From positions 1-9,442 of the forward strand of contig CALDQH010000068.1 in NCBI GenBank assembly GCA_937911935.1: a stretch of DNA of 9,442 nt, given 5' to 3'. The notes beneath the pieces were generated by a model that saw only the letters and a list, made by a program, of their open reading frames with translations, was not told the DNA's origin and ran no database searches. The position numbers were made by a program, and so were the translations under genes. Below are positions 1-6,382 of this stretch, one piece after another; within the stretch, counting starts at the first letter, position 1; every line of letters starts with the position of its first letter. This DNA is from an uncultured Bacteroidales bacterium (lineage in GTDB: Bacteria; Bacteroidota; Bacteroidia; Bacteroidales; Paludibacteraceae).

Positions 1-1218
1 AACGAACAAATCGTACGTCATCCAAACGAAGACGAACCTTTGTGTGCATTGGCGTTTAAGATCGCTACCGACCCATACGTAGGTCGTTTGTGCTTCTTCC
101 GTGTTTACTCTGGTAAATTGGATGCTGGTTCTTACGTATTCAACTCTCGTTCTGGCAAAAAAGAACGTATCTCTCGTATCTTCCAAATGCACTCTAACAA
201 ACAAAACCCTGTAGATTGCATCTCAGCTGGTGATATTGGTGCAGGTGTAGGTTTCAAAGATATCCGTACTGGTGATACTTTGTGTAGCGAAGATGCTCCA
301 ATGACTTTGGAATCGATCGATTTCCCAGATCCAGTGATTGGTATCGCTATCGAGCCTAAAACTCAAAAAGACATCGATAAATTGGGCAACGGCTTGGCTA
401 AATTGGCAGAAGAAGACCCAACCTTTACTGTTCGTACCGACGAACAATCAGGTCAAACCATCATCAGTGGTATGGGTGAGTTGCACTTGGAAATTATTAT
501 CGACCGTCTAAAACGCGAATTTAAAGTAGAATGTAACCAAGGTCGTCCTCAAGTATCATACAAAGAGGCTATTACCAATACTGTTGACTTGCGCGAAGTT
601 TACAAAAAACAATCGGGTGGTCGTGGTAAATTTGCCGATATGGTATTGAAAGTTGGTCCAGCTGACGAAAACTTCGAAGGCAACCTACAATTTATCGACG
701 AAGTAAAAGGTGGTAACATTCCTAAAGAATTTATTCCTGCTATCCAAAAAGGTTTCACCGCTGCTATGCGTAACGGTGTATTGGCTGGCTTCCCTATGGA
801 TAAATTGAAAGTTGTTGTAGTTGACGGTTCTTATCACCCAGTTGACTCTGACCAATTGTCATACGAAATTTGTGCACAAATCGCATTCAAAAATGCTTGT
901 GCAAAAGCAAAACCCGTTCTTATGGAACCTATCATGAAAGTGGAAGTTGTTACTCCAGAAGAAAACATGGGTGATGTAATCGGTGACTTGAACAAACGTC
1001 GTGGTCAAGTTGAAGGTATGGAAACCAGCCGTTCGGGTGCTCGCGTTGTTAAAGCAAAAGTTCCTTTGGCAGAAATGTTCGGTTATGTAACCGCACTTCG
1101 TACCATTACTTCGGGTCGTGCAACTTCTTCGATGGAGTTCTCGCACTACGCAGAAGTTTCAACTGCAATTGCAAAACAAGTTTTGACCGAAGCTAAAGGT
1201 CGCGTAGATTTATTGTAA
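1..1218 (+). CDS. fusA: Elongation factor G, C-terminal part (5' end outside window)
   Basis: EF-G is the cytoplasmic GTPase that drives tRNA-mRNA translocation and, with RRF, ribosome recycling. The reading frame is open from base 1, so the gene starts upstream. The visible 405 residues correspond to roughly residue 300 onward of a family usually near 700 aa. The G domain and most of its GTP motifs are therefore missing from view, not from the gene. Visible parts are domain II (ALAFKIATDPYVG), domain III with GMGELHLE at visible residues 157-164, domain IV with QSGGRG at 204-209 and the tip loop GSYHPVDSDQ at 276-285 (its His matches the translocation-critical tip His), and domain V from VLMEPIMKVEV at 306. 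All look intact. Its place in front of rpsJ marks it as the canonical str-operon EF-G, not the divergent second EF-G that many Bacteroidota carry. The first ATG/TTG-like codon near position 40 is internal and is not the start. Confidence 0.98.
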   Translation, partial: NEQIVRHPNEDEPLCALAFKIATDPYVGRLCFFRVYSGKLDAGSYVFNSRSGKKERISRIFQMHSNKQNPVDCISAGDIGAGVGFKDIRTGDTLCSEDAPMTLESIDFPDPVIGIAIEPKTQKDIDKLGNGLAKLAEEDPTFTVRTDEQSGQTIISGMGELHLEIIIDRLKREFKVECNQGRPQVSYKEAITNTVDLREVYKKQSGGRGKFADMVLKVGPADENFEGNLQFIDEVKGGNIPKEFIPAIQKGFTAAMRNGVLAGFPMDKLKVVVVDGSYHPVDSDQLSYEICAQIAFKNACAKAKPVLMEPIMKVEVVTPEENMGDVIGDLNKRRGQVEGMETSRSGARVVKAKVPLAEMFGYVTALRTITSGRATSSMEFSHYAEVSTAIAKQVLTEAKGRVDLL

Positions 1219-1226
1219 TAACAAAC

Positions 1227-1262
1227 GGTAGGGAGTTAGCAAATGATTCTTAACTCCCTGCT
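1227..1262 (+). promoter_or_regulatory. Long hairpin in the fusA-rpsJ intergenic leader
   Basis: A perfect 9-bp inverted repeat, AGGGAGTTA (1230-1238) and TAACTCCCT (1251-1259), extends through G-U and G-C pairs to about 13 bp (1227-1239 with 1250-1262) around a 10-nt loop. It lies between the EF-G stop and the uS10 start. Only three Ts follow the stem before an A-rich stretch, so it is a poor intrinsic terminator. It could instead be an attenuator, an mRNA processing site or an autoregulatory leader, in the position where E. coli has its L4-responsive S10 leader. Seeing the pairing is certain; the role is inference. Confidence 0.6.
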
Positions 1263-1266
1263 TTAA
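1243..1266 (+). other. Possible seven-codon leader ORF upstream of rpsJ
   Basis: ATG at 1243 opens a short frame encoding MILNSLL with a TAA stop at 1264-1266, 14 nt before the uS10 start. An SD-like AGGGAG (1230-1235) sits 7 nt upstream of this ATG, but it is buried in the 5' arm of the hairpin, while the codons form the loop and the 3' arm. Translation would therefore open the hairpin. Such a short ORF can easily arise by chance, and the 3' arm sequence is constrained by pairing, so this is tentative. Confidence 0.25.
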
Positions 1267-1280
1267 ATAAACTAAATAAA

Positions 1281-1586
1281 ATGGCACAAAAAATTAGAAT
1301 CAAATTGAAATCTTACGATTATAACTTGGTTGACAAATCAGCCGAAAAAATCGTAAAAACCGTAAAAGCAACTGGTGCAGTAGTAAGTGGCCCAATTCCA
1401 TTGCCTACTCACAAACGTTATTTCACTGTTAACCGTTCAACTTTCGTTAACAAAAAATCGCGCGAACAATTCCAATTGTTCTCGTACAAACGTTTAATTG
1501 ATATCTATAGCTCGACTGCAAAAACCATCGATGCTTTGATGAAATTAGAATTGCCTAGCGGCGTTGACGTTGAAATTAAAAGCTAA
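1281..1586 (+). CDS. rpsJ: Small subunit ribosomal protein uS10
   Basis: uS10 sits in the 30S head; in other bacteria it also serves as NusE in transcription antitermination with NusB. The 101-residue product has the usual family length. It carries the signature GPIPLPT at residues 37-43, followed by HKRYFTVNRS, and the VNKKSREQ segment at 57-64 that corresponds to the extended loop inserted into the head. The C-terminal strand GVDVEIK is typical. The ATG is preceded by an A/T-rich stretch with no Shine-Dalgarno site, as is normal in Bacteroidota. It is the first gene of the S10 segment and lies 62 nt after fusA, a gap holding a hairpin that may control it. No tuf gene intervenes, unlike the E. 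coli arrangement. Confidence 0.98.
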   Translation: MAQKIRIKLKSYDYNLVDKSAEKIVKTVKATGAVVSGPIPLPTHKRYFTVNRSTFVNKKSREQFQLFSYKRLIDIYSSTAKTIDALMKLELPSGVDVEIKS

Positions 1587-1636
1587 TTAAACGTCTTTAA
1601 CTAACAAATATTTTTTATACTTAATAATACATTGAA

Positions 1637-2254
1637 ATGCCAGGATTAATTGGAAAAAAAATCGGAATGACTTCCGTTTTCAGTGCTGATGGAAAAAATG
1701 TTCCATGCACTGTTATCGAAGCTGGTCCTTGTGTTGTTACCCAAATCAAAACCATCGAAAAAGATGGTTACGAAGCAATCCAATTGGGCTTCTCTGAAAA
1801 AACAGAGAAACACACCAATAAAGCAGAAGCAGGATTGTTTGCAAAAGCAGGCGTAGCTCCACAAGCCCACTTGGTTGAGTTCAAGGGATTTGAAGGTGAC
1901 TTCAAATTAGGTGACGTAATTACCGTTGATATGTTTGCCGACGCAGGTTGGGTGGACGTTATCGGTACTTCTAAAGGTAAAGGTTTCCAAGGCGTTGTTA
2001 AACGTCACGGATTTGGTGGTGTAGGTCAAACTACACACGGTCAACACAACCGCTTGCGTGCTCCCGGTTCTATCGGTGCATGTTCTTACCCTGCCAAAGT
2101 ATTCAAAGGAATGCGCATGGCTGGTCAAACAGGTAATGCTCGCGTAACTGTTGAAAACCTAGAGATTTTAAAAGTGATTCCTGAAAACAACTTGATCCTT
2201 ATCAAAGGTTCGGTTCCAGGAGCTAAAGGTTCAATCGTAGTAGTAAATAAATAA
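1637..2254 (+). CDS. rplC: Large subunit ribosomal protein uL3
   Basis: uL3 is an early-binding 50S assembly protein whose long central extension reaches toward the peptidyl transferase centre. The 205-residue product has a family-typical N-terminus (GLIGKKIGMT) and the signature VDVIGTSKGKGFQGVVKRHGF at about 106-126, slightly longer than quoted motifs in other phyla. The central extension runs about 127-160 (THGQHNRLRAPGS, then KVFKGMRMAGQ). The residue aligned with E. coli Gln150, which PrmB methylates there, is Ser150 here (SIGACSYP instead of SIGQNQTP), so that modification cannot occur. The gene starts 50 nt after rpsJ without an SD site. Its TAA stop overlaps the rplD ATG by one base (TAATG), which suggests coupling. 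Confidence 0.98.
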   Translation: MPGLIGKKIGMTSVFSADGKNVPCTVIEAGPCVVTQIKTIEKDGYEAIQLGFSEKTEKHTNKAEAGLFAKAGVAPQAHLVEFKGFEGDFKLGDVITVDMFADAGWVDVIGTSKGKGFQGVVKRHGFGGVGQTTHGQHNRLRAPGSIGACSYPAKVFKGMRMAGQTGNARVTVENLEILKVIPENNLILIKGSVPGAKGSIVVVNK

Positions 2255-2883
2255 TGGAACTAAGCGTATATAATATCGAAGGAAAAGACACCGGAAGAAA
2301 GGTTACATTAGATGAATCTATTTTCGGTATTGAGCCTAATGATCATGCAATATACTTGGATGTTAAGCAATACATGGCTAACAAACGTCAAGGTACGCAT
2401 AAGTCTAAAGAAAGAAGCGAAATCGCTGGTAGTACCCGCAAATTAGGTCGTCAAAAAGGCGGCGGTGGTGCTCGTCCTGGTGATATCAAATCGCCTGTAC
2501 GTGTAGGTGGTGGTCGTATCTTTGGTCCAGTGCCTCGTGACTATAGCTTCAAATTGAACAAAAAAGTAAAACAATTGGCTCGTAAATCTGCGTTGTCGTA
2601 CAAAGTACAAGAAAATGCGTTGGTTATCGTTGAAGACTTCAATTTTGAAGCTCCAAAAACCAAAAACTACTTGGAAATGCTTAAAAACTTGAAATCTGAC
2701 AATAAAAAGTCGCTTTTAGTTTTAGCAGACCAAAATAAAAACGTATATTTGTCGGCTCGTAATGTAGAAAAAGCAGATGTTGCAACTATTTCAGAATTAA
2801 GCACATATCGTATTTTGGATGCAAAATGCTTGTTGCTTACCGAAAATGCTGTTGCAGGTTTGCAAGCAATCTTTAACGCATAA
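2254..2883 (+). CDS. rplD: Large subunit ribosomal protein uL4
   Basis: uL4 has a globular domain on the 50S surface and a long loop that lines the peptide exit tunnel next to uL22. In E. coli it also represses its own operon. The product is 209 residues, normal for the family. The tunnel loop is visible at about 60-100: KLGRQKGGGGARPG, then IKSPVRVGGGRIFGP. Lys68 aligns with E. coli Lys63, a site where macrolide-resistance substitutions are known, and it is unchanged. Globular-domain strands (LLVLADQNKNVYLSARN) follow. The ATG shares its first base with the rplC stop, and there is no SD site, so initiation probably depends on coupling. Whether L4 autoregulation operates here cannot be judged from sequence, although the leader hairpin upstream of rpsJ is a candidate target. 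Confidence 0.98.
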   Translation: MELSVYNIEGKDTGRKVTLDESIFGIEPNDHAIYLDVKQYMANKRQGTHKSKERSEIAGSTRKLGRQKGGGGARPGDIKSPVRVGGGRIFGPVPRDYSFKLNKKVKQLARKSALSYKVQENALVIVEDFNFEAPKTKNYLEMLKNLKSDNKKSLLVLADQNKNVYLSARNVEKADVATISELSTYRILDAKCLLLTENAVAGLQAIFNA

Positions 2884-2890
2884 AGGAGGA
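2883..2890 (+). promoter_or_regulatory. Strong Shine-Dalgarno site for rplW
   Basis: AAGGAGGA overlaps the last base of the rplD stop codon and leaves a 7-nt spacer to the rplW ATG. This is near-perfect complementarity to the 16S anti-SD, unlike most starts in this window, which have only A-rich leaders. Confidence 0.8.
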
Positions 2891-2897
2891 GAAGAAT

Positions 2898-3188
2898 ATG
2901 GAAATCATCATTAAACCAATCGTTACCGAAAAGGCAACCGGACTTTCCGAAAAACTCAACCGTTATTCGTTCAAAGTCAGCAAAGACGCTAACAAAATTC
3001 AAATTAAACAAGCTGTAGAAGCAGCTTATGGCGTAACCGTCGAAAATGTAAACACCATGAACGTGTGTGGCAAAAACAAAGTTCGTTACACCAAATCTGG
3101 TATCATTAAAGGCGCTACTTCTTCGTATAAGAAAGCAGTTGTTACGTTGAAAGAAGGAGATACAATCGATTTTTATAGCAACATTTAA
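2898..3188 (+). CDS. rplW: Large subunit ribosomal protein uL23
   Basis: uL23 lies at the exit of the peptide tunnel and forms the docking site for trigger factor and SRP. The 96-residue product opens with IIKPIVTEKAT. Glu11 in TEK aligns with the E. coli Glu18 contact for trigger factor, so chaperone docking is likely preserved. The middle has the typical VSKDANKIQIKQAVEAAYGV helix, then the VNT strand and a basic loop, and the C-terminal strand KKAVVTLKEGDTIDF is canonical. It starts 14 nt after rplD behind a strong SD site, one of few in the window. A short 9-nt gap leads to rplB. Confidence 0.97.
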   Translation: MEIIIKPIVTEKATGLSEKLNRYSFKVSKDANKIQIKQAVEAAYGVTVENVNTMNVCGKNKVRYTKSGIIKGATSSYKKAVVTLKEGDTIDFYSNI

Positions 3189-3197
3189 TAAAAGAAA

Positions 3198-4022
3198 ATG
3201 GCTGTACGTAAATTCAACCCCACAACACCGGGGCAGAGACACAAGATTATTGGAACTTTTGATGCAATTACTACAAATGTTCCAGAAAAATCTCTTGTAT
3301 TCGGTAAAGCATCTACTGGTGGTCGTAACCACGTAGGTAAAATGACCATGCGCTACATGGGTGGCGGACACAAGAGAAAATACAGAGTAATTGACTTTAA
3401 ACGCGAGAAAGACGGAATTCCCGCAACAGTAAAAACCATCGAATACGATCCAAACCGTTCGGCTCGTATTGCGTTGTTGTTCTATGCTGACGGCGAAAAA
3501 CGTTACATTCTTGCTCCTAATGGCTTAGAAGTAGGTCAAGTACTAATGTCGGGCGAAAATGCAGCTCCCGAAGTTGGTAATGCACTTCCTCTTCAAAACA
3601 TCCCATTGGGTACTGTTATCCACAACATTGAGTTGAGACCTGGTCAAGGTGCCGCTTTGGTACGTTCTGCTGGTACTTTCGCTCAATTAACCTCTCGTGA
3701 AGGCAAATATGCCATTATCAAATTACCTTCGGGTGAAACTCGTATGATCCTTTGCACTTGCAAAGCAACTGTTGGTGCCGTTGGCAACTCAGACCACGCT
3801 TTGGAACAATCAGGCAAAGCAGGTCGTTCGCGTTGGTTGGGACGTCGTCCACACAACCGTGGTGTAGTTATGAACCCTGTCGATCACCCCATGGGTGGTG
3901 GCGAAGGCCGTCAATCAGGTGGTCATCCAAGATCACGCAAAGGCTTGTTGGCTAAAGGCTATAAGACTCGTGCTCCTAAGAAGGCTTCTAATAAGTACAT
4001 CATCGAGAGAAAGAAAAAGTAA
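3198..4022 (+). CDS. rplB: Large subunit ribosomal protein uL2
   Basis: uL2 is among the largest and most conserved 50S proteins. It is needed for subunit association and lies close to the peptidyl transferase centre. At 274 residues it matches the family length. Visible motifs are GGRNHVGKMT at 41-50, GGGHKRKYRVIDFKR at 55-69, YDPNRSARIALLFYADGEKRYI at 83-104 (highly conserved core), the HNIELRPGQG turn at 142-151, and the C-terminal signature NPVDHPMGGGEGR from 226. His230, equivalent to the E. coli His229 (numbered without Met) implicated in activity, is kept. The second His of the usual DHPHGGG is Met232 here, which I remember as common in Bacteroidota. The basic tail ends YIIERKKK. The start is ATG with an A-rich leader 9 nt after rplW. 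Confidence 0.98.
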   Translation: MAVRKFNPTTPGQRHKIIGTFDAITTNVPEKSLVFGKASTGGRNHVGKMTMRYMGGGHKRKYRVIDFKREKDGIPATVKTIEYDPNRSARIALLFYADGEKRYILAPNGLEVGQVLMSGENAAPEVGNALPLQNIPLGTVIHNIELRPGQGAALVRSAGTFAQLTSREGKYAIIKLPSGETRMILCTCKATVGAVGNSDHALEQSGKAGRSRWLGRRPHNRGVVMNPVDHPMGGGEGRQSGGHPRSRKGLLAKGYKTRAPKKASNKYIIERKKK

Positions 4023-4048
4023 TTTGATTTTAATCTAAGAGAAGTATT

Positions 4049-4315
4049 ATGAGTCGTTCATTAAAAAAAGGCCCATTTATTTGCGTAAAACTTGAAAAAC
4101 GAGTTATTGCAATGAATGAGGCAAATAAAAAATCAGTAGTAAAAACTTGGTCGAGAGCTTCGATGATTTCTCCTGACTTTGTTGGTCATACCATTGCTGT
4201 TCACAACGGCAACAAATTTATCCCTGTATATATTACAGAAAACATGGTAGGTCACAAATTAGGTGAATTCGCTCCTACTCGAAACTTCAGAGGCCATGGT
4301 GGTAACAGAAAATAA
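4049..4315 (+). CDS. rpsS: Small subunit ribosomal protein uS19
   Basis: uS19 sits at the top of the 30S head with uS13 and contacts the A-site finger region of the large subunit. The 88 residues begin MSRSLKKGPF, the canonical N-terminus. They continue with VVKTWSRASMISPDFVGHTIAVHNG in the core and the signature GHKLGEFAPTRNFRGH from 68 to 83, with a basic tail. All family landmarks are present and the length is usual. The ATG lies 26 nt after rplB behind a purine-rich AAGAGAAG, at best a weak SD site. rplV follows after 12 nt. Confidence 0.98.
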   Translation: MSRSLKKGPFICVKLEKRVIAMNEANKKSVVKTWSRASMISPDFVGHTIAVHNGNKFIPVYITENMVGHKLGEFAPTRNFRGHGGNRK

Positions 4316-4327
4316 AAATAATTAGAT

Positions 4328-4732
4328 ATGGGTGTTAGAAAAAAACAAACAGCAGAGAAACGTAAAGAAGCTAAGAAAGCTCTTTACTTTGCAAAGCTAA
4401 ATGATGTGCCTACATCGCCCCGTAAAATGCGCTTGGTCGCTGATATGATTCGTGGCGTTGAAGTGTACAAAGCACTTGGTATGTTGAAGTATTCGACCAA
4501 AGAAGCATCAGCTCGTTTGGAAAAATTGCTTCGTTCGGCTATTGCTAACTGGGAACAAAAAACCGGTAAAAAAGCAGAAGACGAAAACTTGGTAGTAAGT
4601 GCAGTATATGTAGATTGTGGTCGTACTTTGAAACGCTTGCGTCCCGCTCCTCAAGGTCGCGGTTATCGTATCCGTAAACGTTCAAATCACGTAACCATTT
4701 GTGTTGATAGTGCTAACAATAACAAAGAATGA
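4328..4732 (+). CDS. rplV: Large subunit ribosomal protein uL22, with N-terminal extension
   Basis: uL22 binds 23S rRNA early in assembly. Its long beta-hairpin lines the exit tunnel opposite uL4, and changes there can affect macrolide action. The product is 134 residues, longer than the roughly 110 of E. coli, because of a Lys/Arg-rich N-terminal extension of about 20 residues and a short Asn-rich tail. The family core starts at VPTSPRKMRLVADMIRG (27-43). The hairpin is at about 100-125 (LKRLRPAPQGRGYRIRKRS), with no obvious insertion or deletion. The extension is part of the same frame and the ATG follows an A/T-rich spacer, so I keep this start. A later start would have to fall inside the conserved part. 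Confidence 0.97.
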   Translation: MGVRKKQTAEKRKEAKKALYFAKLNDVPTSPRKMRLVADMIRGVEVYKALGMLKYSTKEASARLEKLLRSAIANWEQKTGKKAEDENLVVSAVYVDCGRTLKRLRPAPQGRGYRIRKRSNHVTICVDSANNNKE

Positions 4733-4736
4733 TCGT

Positions 4737-5453
4737 ATGGGACAAAAAGTAAATCCAATTGCTAACCGTTTAGGCATCGTTAAAGGTTGGGATTCCAACT
4801 GGTTTGGTGGTAAAAACTATGGTGATACCATCTTGGAAGATTCTAAACTAAGAAAATACTTGCAAGCCCGTTTGGCTAAATGCAGCGTATCACGTATTGT
4901 TATTGAACGTACTGTAAAACTTATCACCATTACTGTTTGCACCTCTCGTCCCGGTATGATTATCGGTAAAGGTGGTCAAGAAGTAGATAAGTTGAAAGAA
5001 GAATTGAAAAAAATTACCGATAAAGACGTACAAATTAACATCTTTGAAATTAAGAAACCTGATTTGGATGCTGAAATCGTTGGTAACAACATCGCTCGTC
5101 AAATCGAAGGTAAATTTGCTTACCGTCGTGCGGTTAAAACTGCTATTGCAGCAACCATGCGCGCTGGTGCAGAAGGTATCAAAGTGCAAGTTTCTGGTCG
5201 TCTAAATGGCGCTGAAATGGCTCGTTCGGAAATGTACAAAGAAGGACGTACTCCTCTTCACACTTTCCGTGCAGACATCGACTATGCACAATGCGAAGCA
5301 CTTACTAAAGTAGGTCTTATTGGTATCAAAGTTTGGATTTGCCGTGGCGAAGTTTATGGCAAAAAAGACTTGACTCCTCAATTTACCAACGCCAAAGAAG
5401 GTCACAACGTAGGTGGCAACAACGGCAAAGGTTTCAAAAAGAGAAAAAAATAA
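4737..5453 (+). CDS. rpsC: Small subunit ribosomal protein uS3
   Basis: uS3 lies at the mRNA entry channel of the 30S and contributes to the ribosome's mRNA-unwinding activity. The start chosen is the ATG giving MGQKVNP, the universal N-terminus. The frame is open 12 codons further upstream to a GTG at 4701, but that lies inside rplV and is not conserved. The product is 238 residues. The KH domain shows PGMIIGKGGQEV, with the GKGG loop at 77-80. The entry-channel basic residues Arg130, Arg131 and Lys134 (YRRAVK) are present. The C-terminal domain has VSGRLNGAEMARSE and TPLHTFRADIDYA, followed by IGIKVWICRGE. A Gly/Asn/Lys-rich tail of about 25 residues ends the protein. Only 4 nt separate it from rplV, with no SD site, which favours coupled translation. 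Confidence 0.98.
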   Translation: MGQKVNPIANRLGIVKGWDSNWFGGKNYGDTILEDSKLRKYLQARLAKCSVSRIVIERTVKLITITVCTSRPGMIIGKGGQEVDKLKEELKKITDKDVQINIFEIKKPDLDAEIVGNNIARQIEGKFAYRRAVKTAIAATMRAGAEGIKVQVSGRLNGAEMARSEMYKEGRTPLHTFRADIDYAQCEALTKVGLIGIKVWICRGEVYGKKDLTPQFTNAKEGHNVGGNNGKGFKKRKK

Positions 5454-5473
5454 TCTGTTAATTTCAAGAAATT

Positions 5474-5908
5474 ATGTTACAACCTAAAAAGACTAAGTTC
5501 AGAAGACCCCAAAAGGGTACCATGAAAGGCAATGCTGGCCGTGGTAACCAATTGGCTTTTGGATCTTTCGGTATAAAGGCCTTGCAACCAAAATGGATTA
5601 CCGGTCGCCAAATTGAAGCGGCTCGTATTGCTGTTACCAGATACATGCAACGTCAAGGTCAAGTATGGGTGAGAATTTTCCCCGATAAACCAATTACTAA
5701 AAAACCCGCTGACGTACGTATGGGTAAAGGTAAAGGTAACCCAGAAGGCTATGTAGCTCCTGTTACTCCAGGCCGTATGTTGTTCGAAGTAGAAGGTGTT
5801 CCTTTCGCAGTAGCAAAAGAAGCTTTGCGTTTGGCAGCTCAAAAACTTCCTATTACAACCAAGTTTGTGGTAAGACGTGACTACGATTATGAATCAGAAA
5901 ATGCGTAA
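5474..5908 (+). CDS. rplP: Large subunit ribosomal protein uL16
   Basis: uL16 joins late in 50S assembly and organises the A-site tRNA region near the peptidyl transferase centre. The 144 residues start MLQPKKTKFRRPQKG, a typical N-terminus. They include GNQLAFGSFGIKAL at 24-37, WITGRQIEAARIA at 41-53 and the loop VRMGKGKGNPEGYVAPVTPG at 81-100. Arg82 aligns with E. coli Arg81, a residue hydroxylated there by a dedicated oxygenase; whether the modification occurs here cannot be seen. The conserved C-terminal helix EALRLAAQKLPITTKFV is present. The gene starts 20 nt after rpsC without an SD site and is followed by rpmC after 6 nt. Confidence 0.98.
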   Translation: MLQPKKTKFRRPQKGTMKGNAGRGNQLAFGSFGIKALQPKWITGRQIEAARIAVTRYMQRQGQVWVRIFPDKPITKKPADVRMGKGKGNPEGYVAPVTPGRMLFEVEGVPFAVAKEALRLAAQKLPITTKFVVRRDYDYESENA

Positions 5909-5914
5909 AATAGT

Positions 5915-6115
5915 ATGAAAACAGCAGAAATTAAAAAGTTAGTAGACAAAGAGATTGTTGAAAGACTCGAAAGCGAAAAGGCTAACCTTTCTAAATTGAA
6001 GTTGAGCCATGCTATTTCTCCGCTTGACAATCCTAGTCAAATTCGTGAAACACGCAAAACGATTGCACGTTTGGAAACCGAATTGCGTCAAAGAGAAAAT
6101 AATAAACAAAACTAA
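5915..6115 (+). CDS. rpmC: Large subunit ribosomal protein uL29
   Basis: uL29 is a small helical-hairpin protein beside uL23 at the tunnel exit. The 66-residue product begins MKTAEIKKL, with the expected first helix (VERLESEKANLSKLKLSHAIS, about 15-35) and second helix (IRETRKTIARLETELRQRE, about 43-61). The central HAISPLDNPSQIRETRKTIARL matches the family pattern of a short turn and an R-x-x-R-x-I-A-R helix. Sequence is weakly conserved in this family, so identification leans partly on its fixed place between rplP and rpsQ. It lies 6 nt after rplP and 12 nt before rpsQ, and has no SD site. Confidence 0.96.
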   Translation: MKTAEIKKLVDKEIVERLESEKANLSKLKLSHAISPLDNPSQIRETRKTIARLETELRQRENNKQN

Positions 6116-6127
6116 TACGCCGGAGAT

Positions 6128-6379
6128 ATGAGAAACCTAAGAAAAGAAAGACAAGGAATCGTATCAAGCAACAAAATGGACAAAACCATTACCGTTGCTG
6201 TCAAGTGGAAAGAAAAACACCCTATTTACGGTAAATTCGTAAACAAGACAAAAAAATATCACGCTCACGACGAAAACAACGAATGTGGTATTGGTGATAC
6301 GGTAAGAATTATGGAAACTCGTCCCTTGAGTAAACTCAAAAGATGGAGATTGATTGAAATAATCGAAAAAGCAAAATAA
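6128..6379 (+). CDS. rpsQ: Small subunit ribosomal protein uS17
   Basis: uS17 is a primary 16S rRNA-binding protein of the 30S body with an OB fold. The 83-residue product begins with RNLRKERQGIVSSNKMDKTI, the expected first strands. It carries the HPIYGKFVNKTKKYHAHDE loop at 31-49 and the signature GDTVRIMETRPLSKLKRW at 56-73. The length is typical. A GGAG at 6122-6125 is only 2 nt from the ATG, too close to act as a normal SD. Three of the first eight codons are Arg, all AGA. It closes the S10 segment, and rplN starts just 3 nt later, so the S10 and spc parts are continuous here. Confidence 0.98.
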   Translation: MRNLRKERQGIVSSNKMDKTITVAVKWKEKHPIYGKFVNKTKKYHAHDENNECGIGDTVRIMETRPLSKLKRWRLIEIIEKAK

Positions 6380-6382
6380 ACC

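Noticed and set aside
1587..1636. Terminator or promoter in the rpsJ-rplC gap (TTAAA/TTTAA arms, T6 run at 1611-1616)
   Set aside because: The stem is five A-T pairs, too weak and too far from the T-run. No Bacteroidota-type TAnnTTTG element was found, so it looks like an ordinary A/T-rich spacer.
2667..3371. 234-codon open frame on the minus strand across rplD, rplW and rplB
   Set aside because: It is antisense to three unmistakable ribosomal genes, spans their boundaries, has a Phe/Cys/Ser-rich composition typical of antisense reading of Lys/Glu-rich genes, and shows no recognisable domain.
3752..3955. Overlapping + frame within rplB
   Set aside because: It is a shadow of uL2 in another frame, Trp/Ser/Arg-rich with no family resemblance.
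4701..4736. Upstream GTG start extending rpsC by 12 codons
   Set aside because: It lies inside rplV, and the extension precedes the universal MGQKVNP N-terminus of uS3.
5728..5742. Short tandem GGTAAAGGTAAAGGTAA repeat in rplP
   Set aside because: It encodes the conserved GKGKGN loop of uL16, so protein conservation explains it.
5477..5842. 121-codon minus-strand frame opposite rplP
   Set aside because: It is antisense to the whole uL16 gene with no initiation signal and no domain.
6122..6125. GGAG as Shine-Dalgarno for rpsQ
   Set aside because: Only 2 nt separate it from the ATG, too close for normal initiation.
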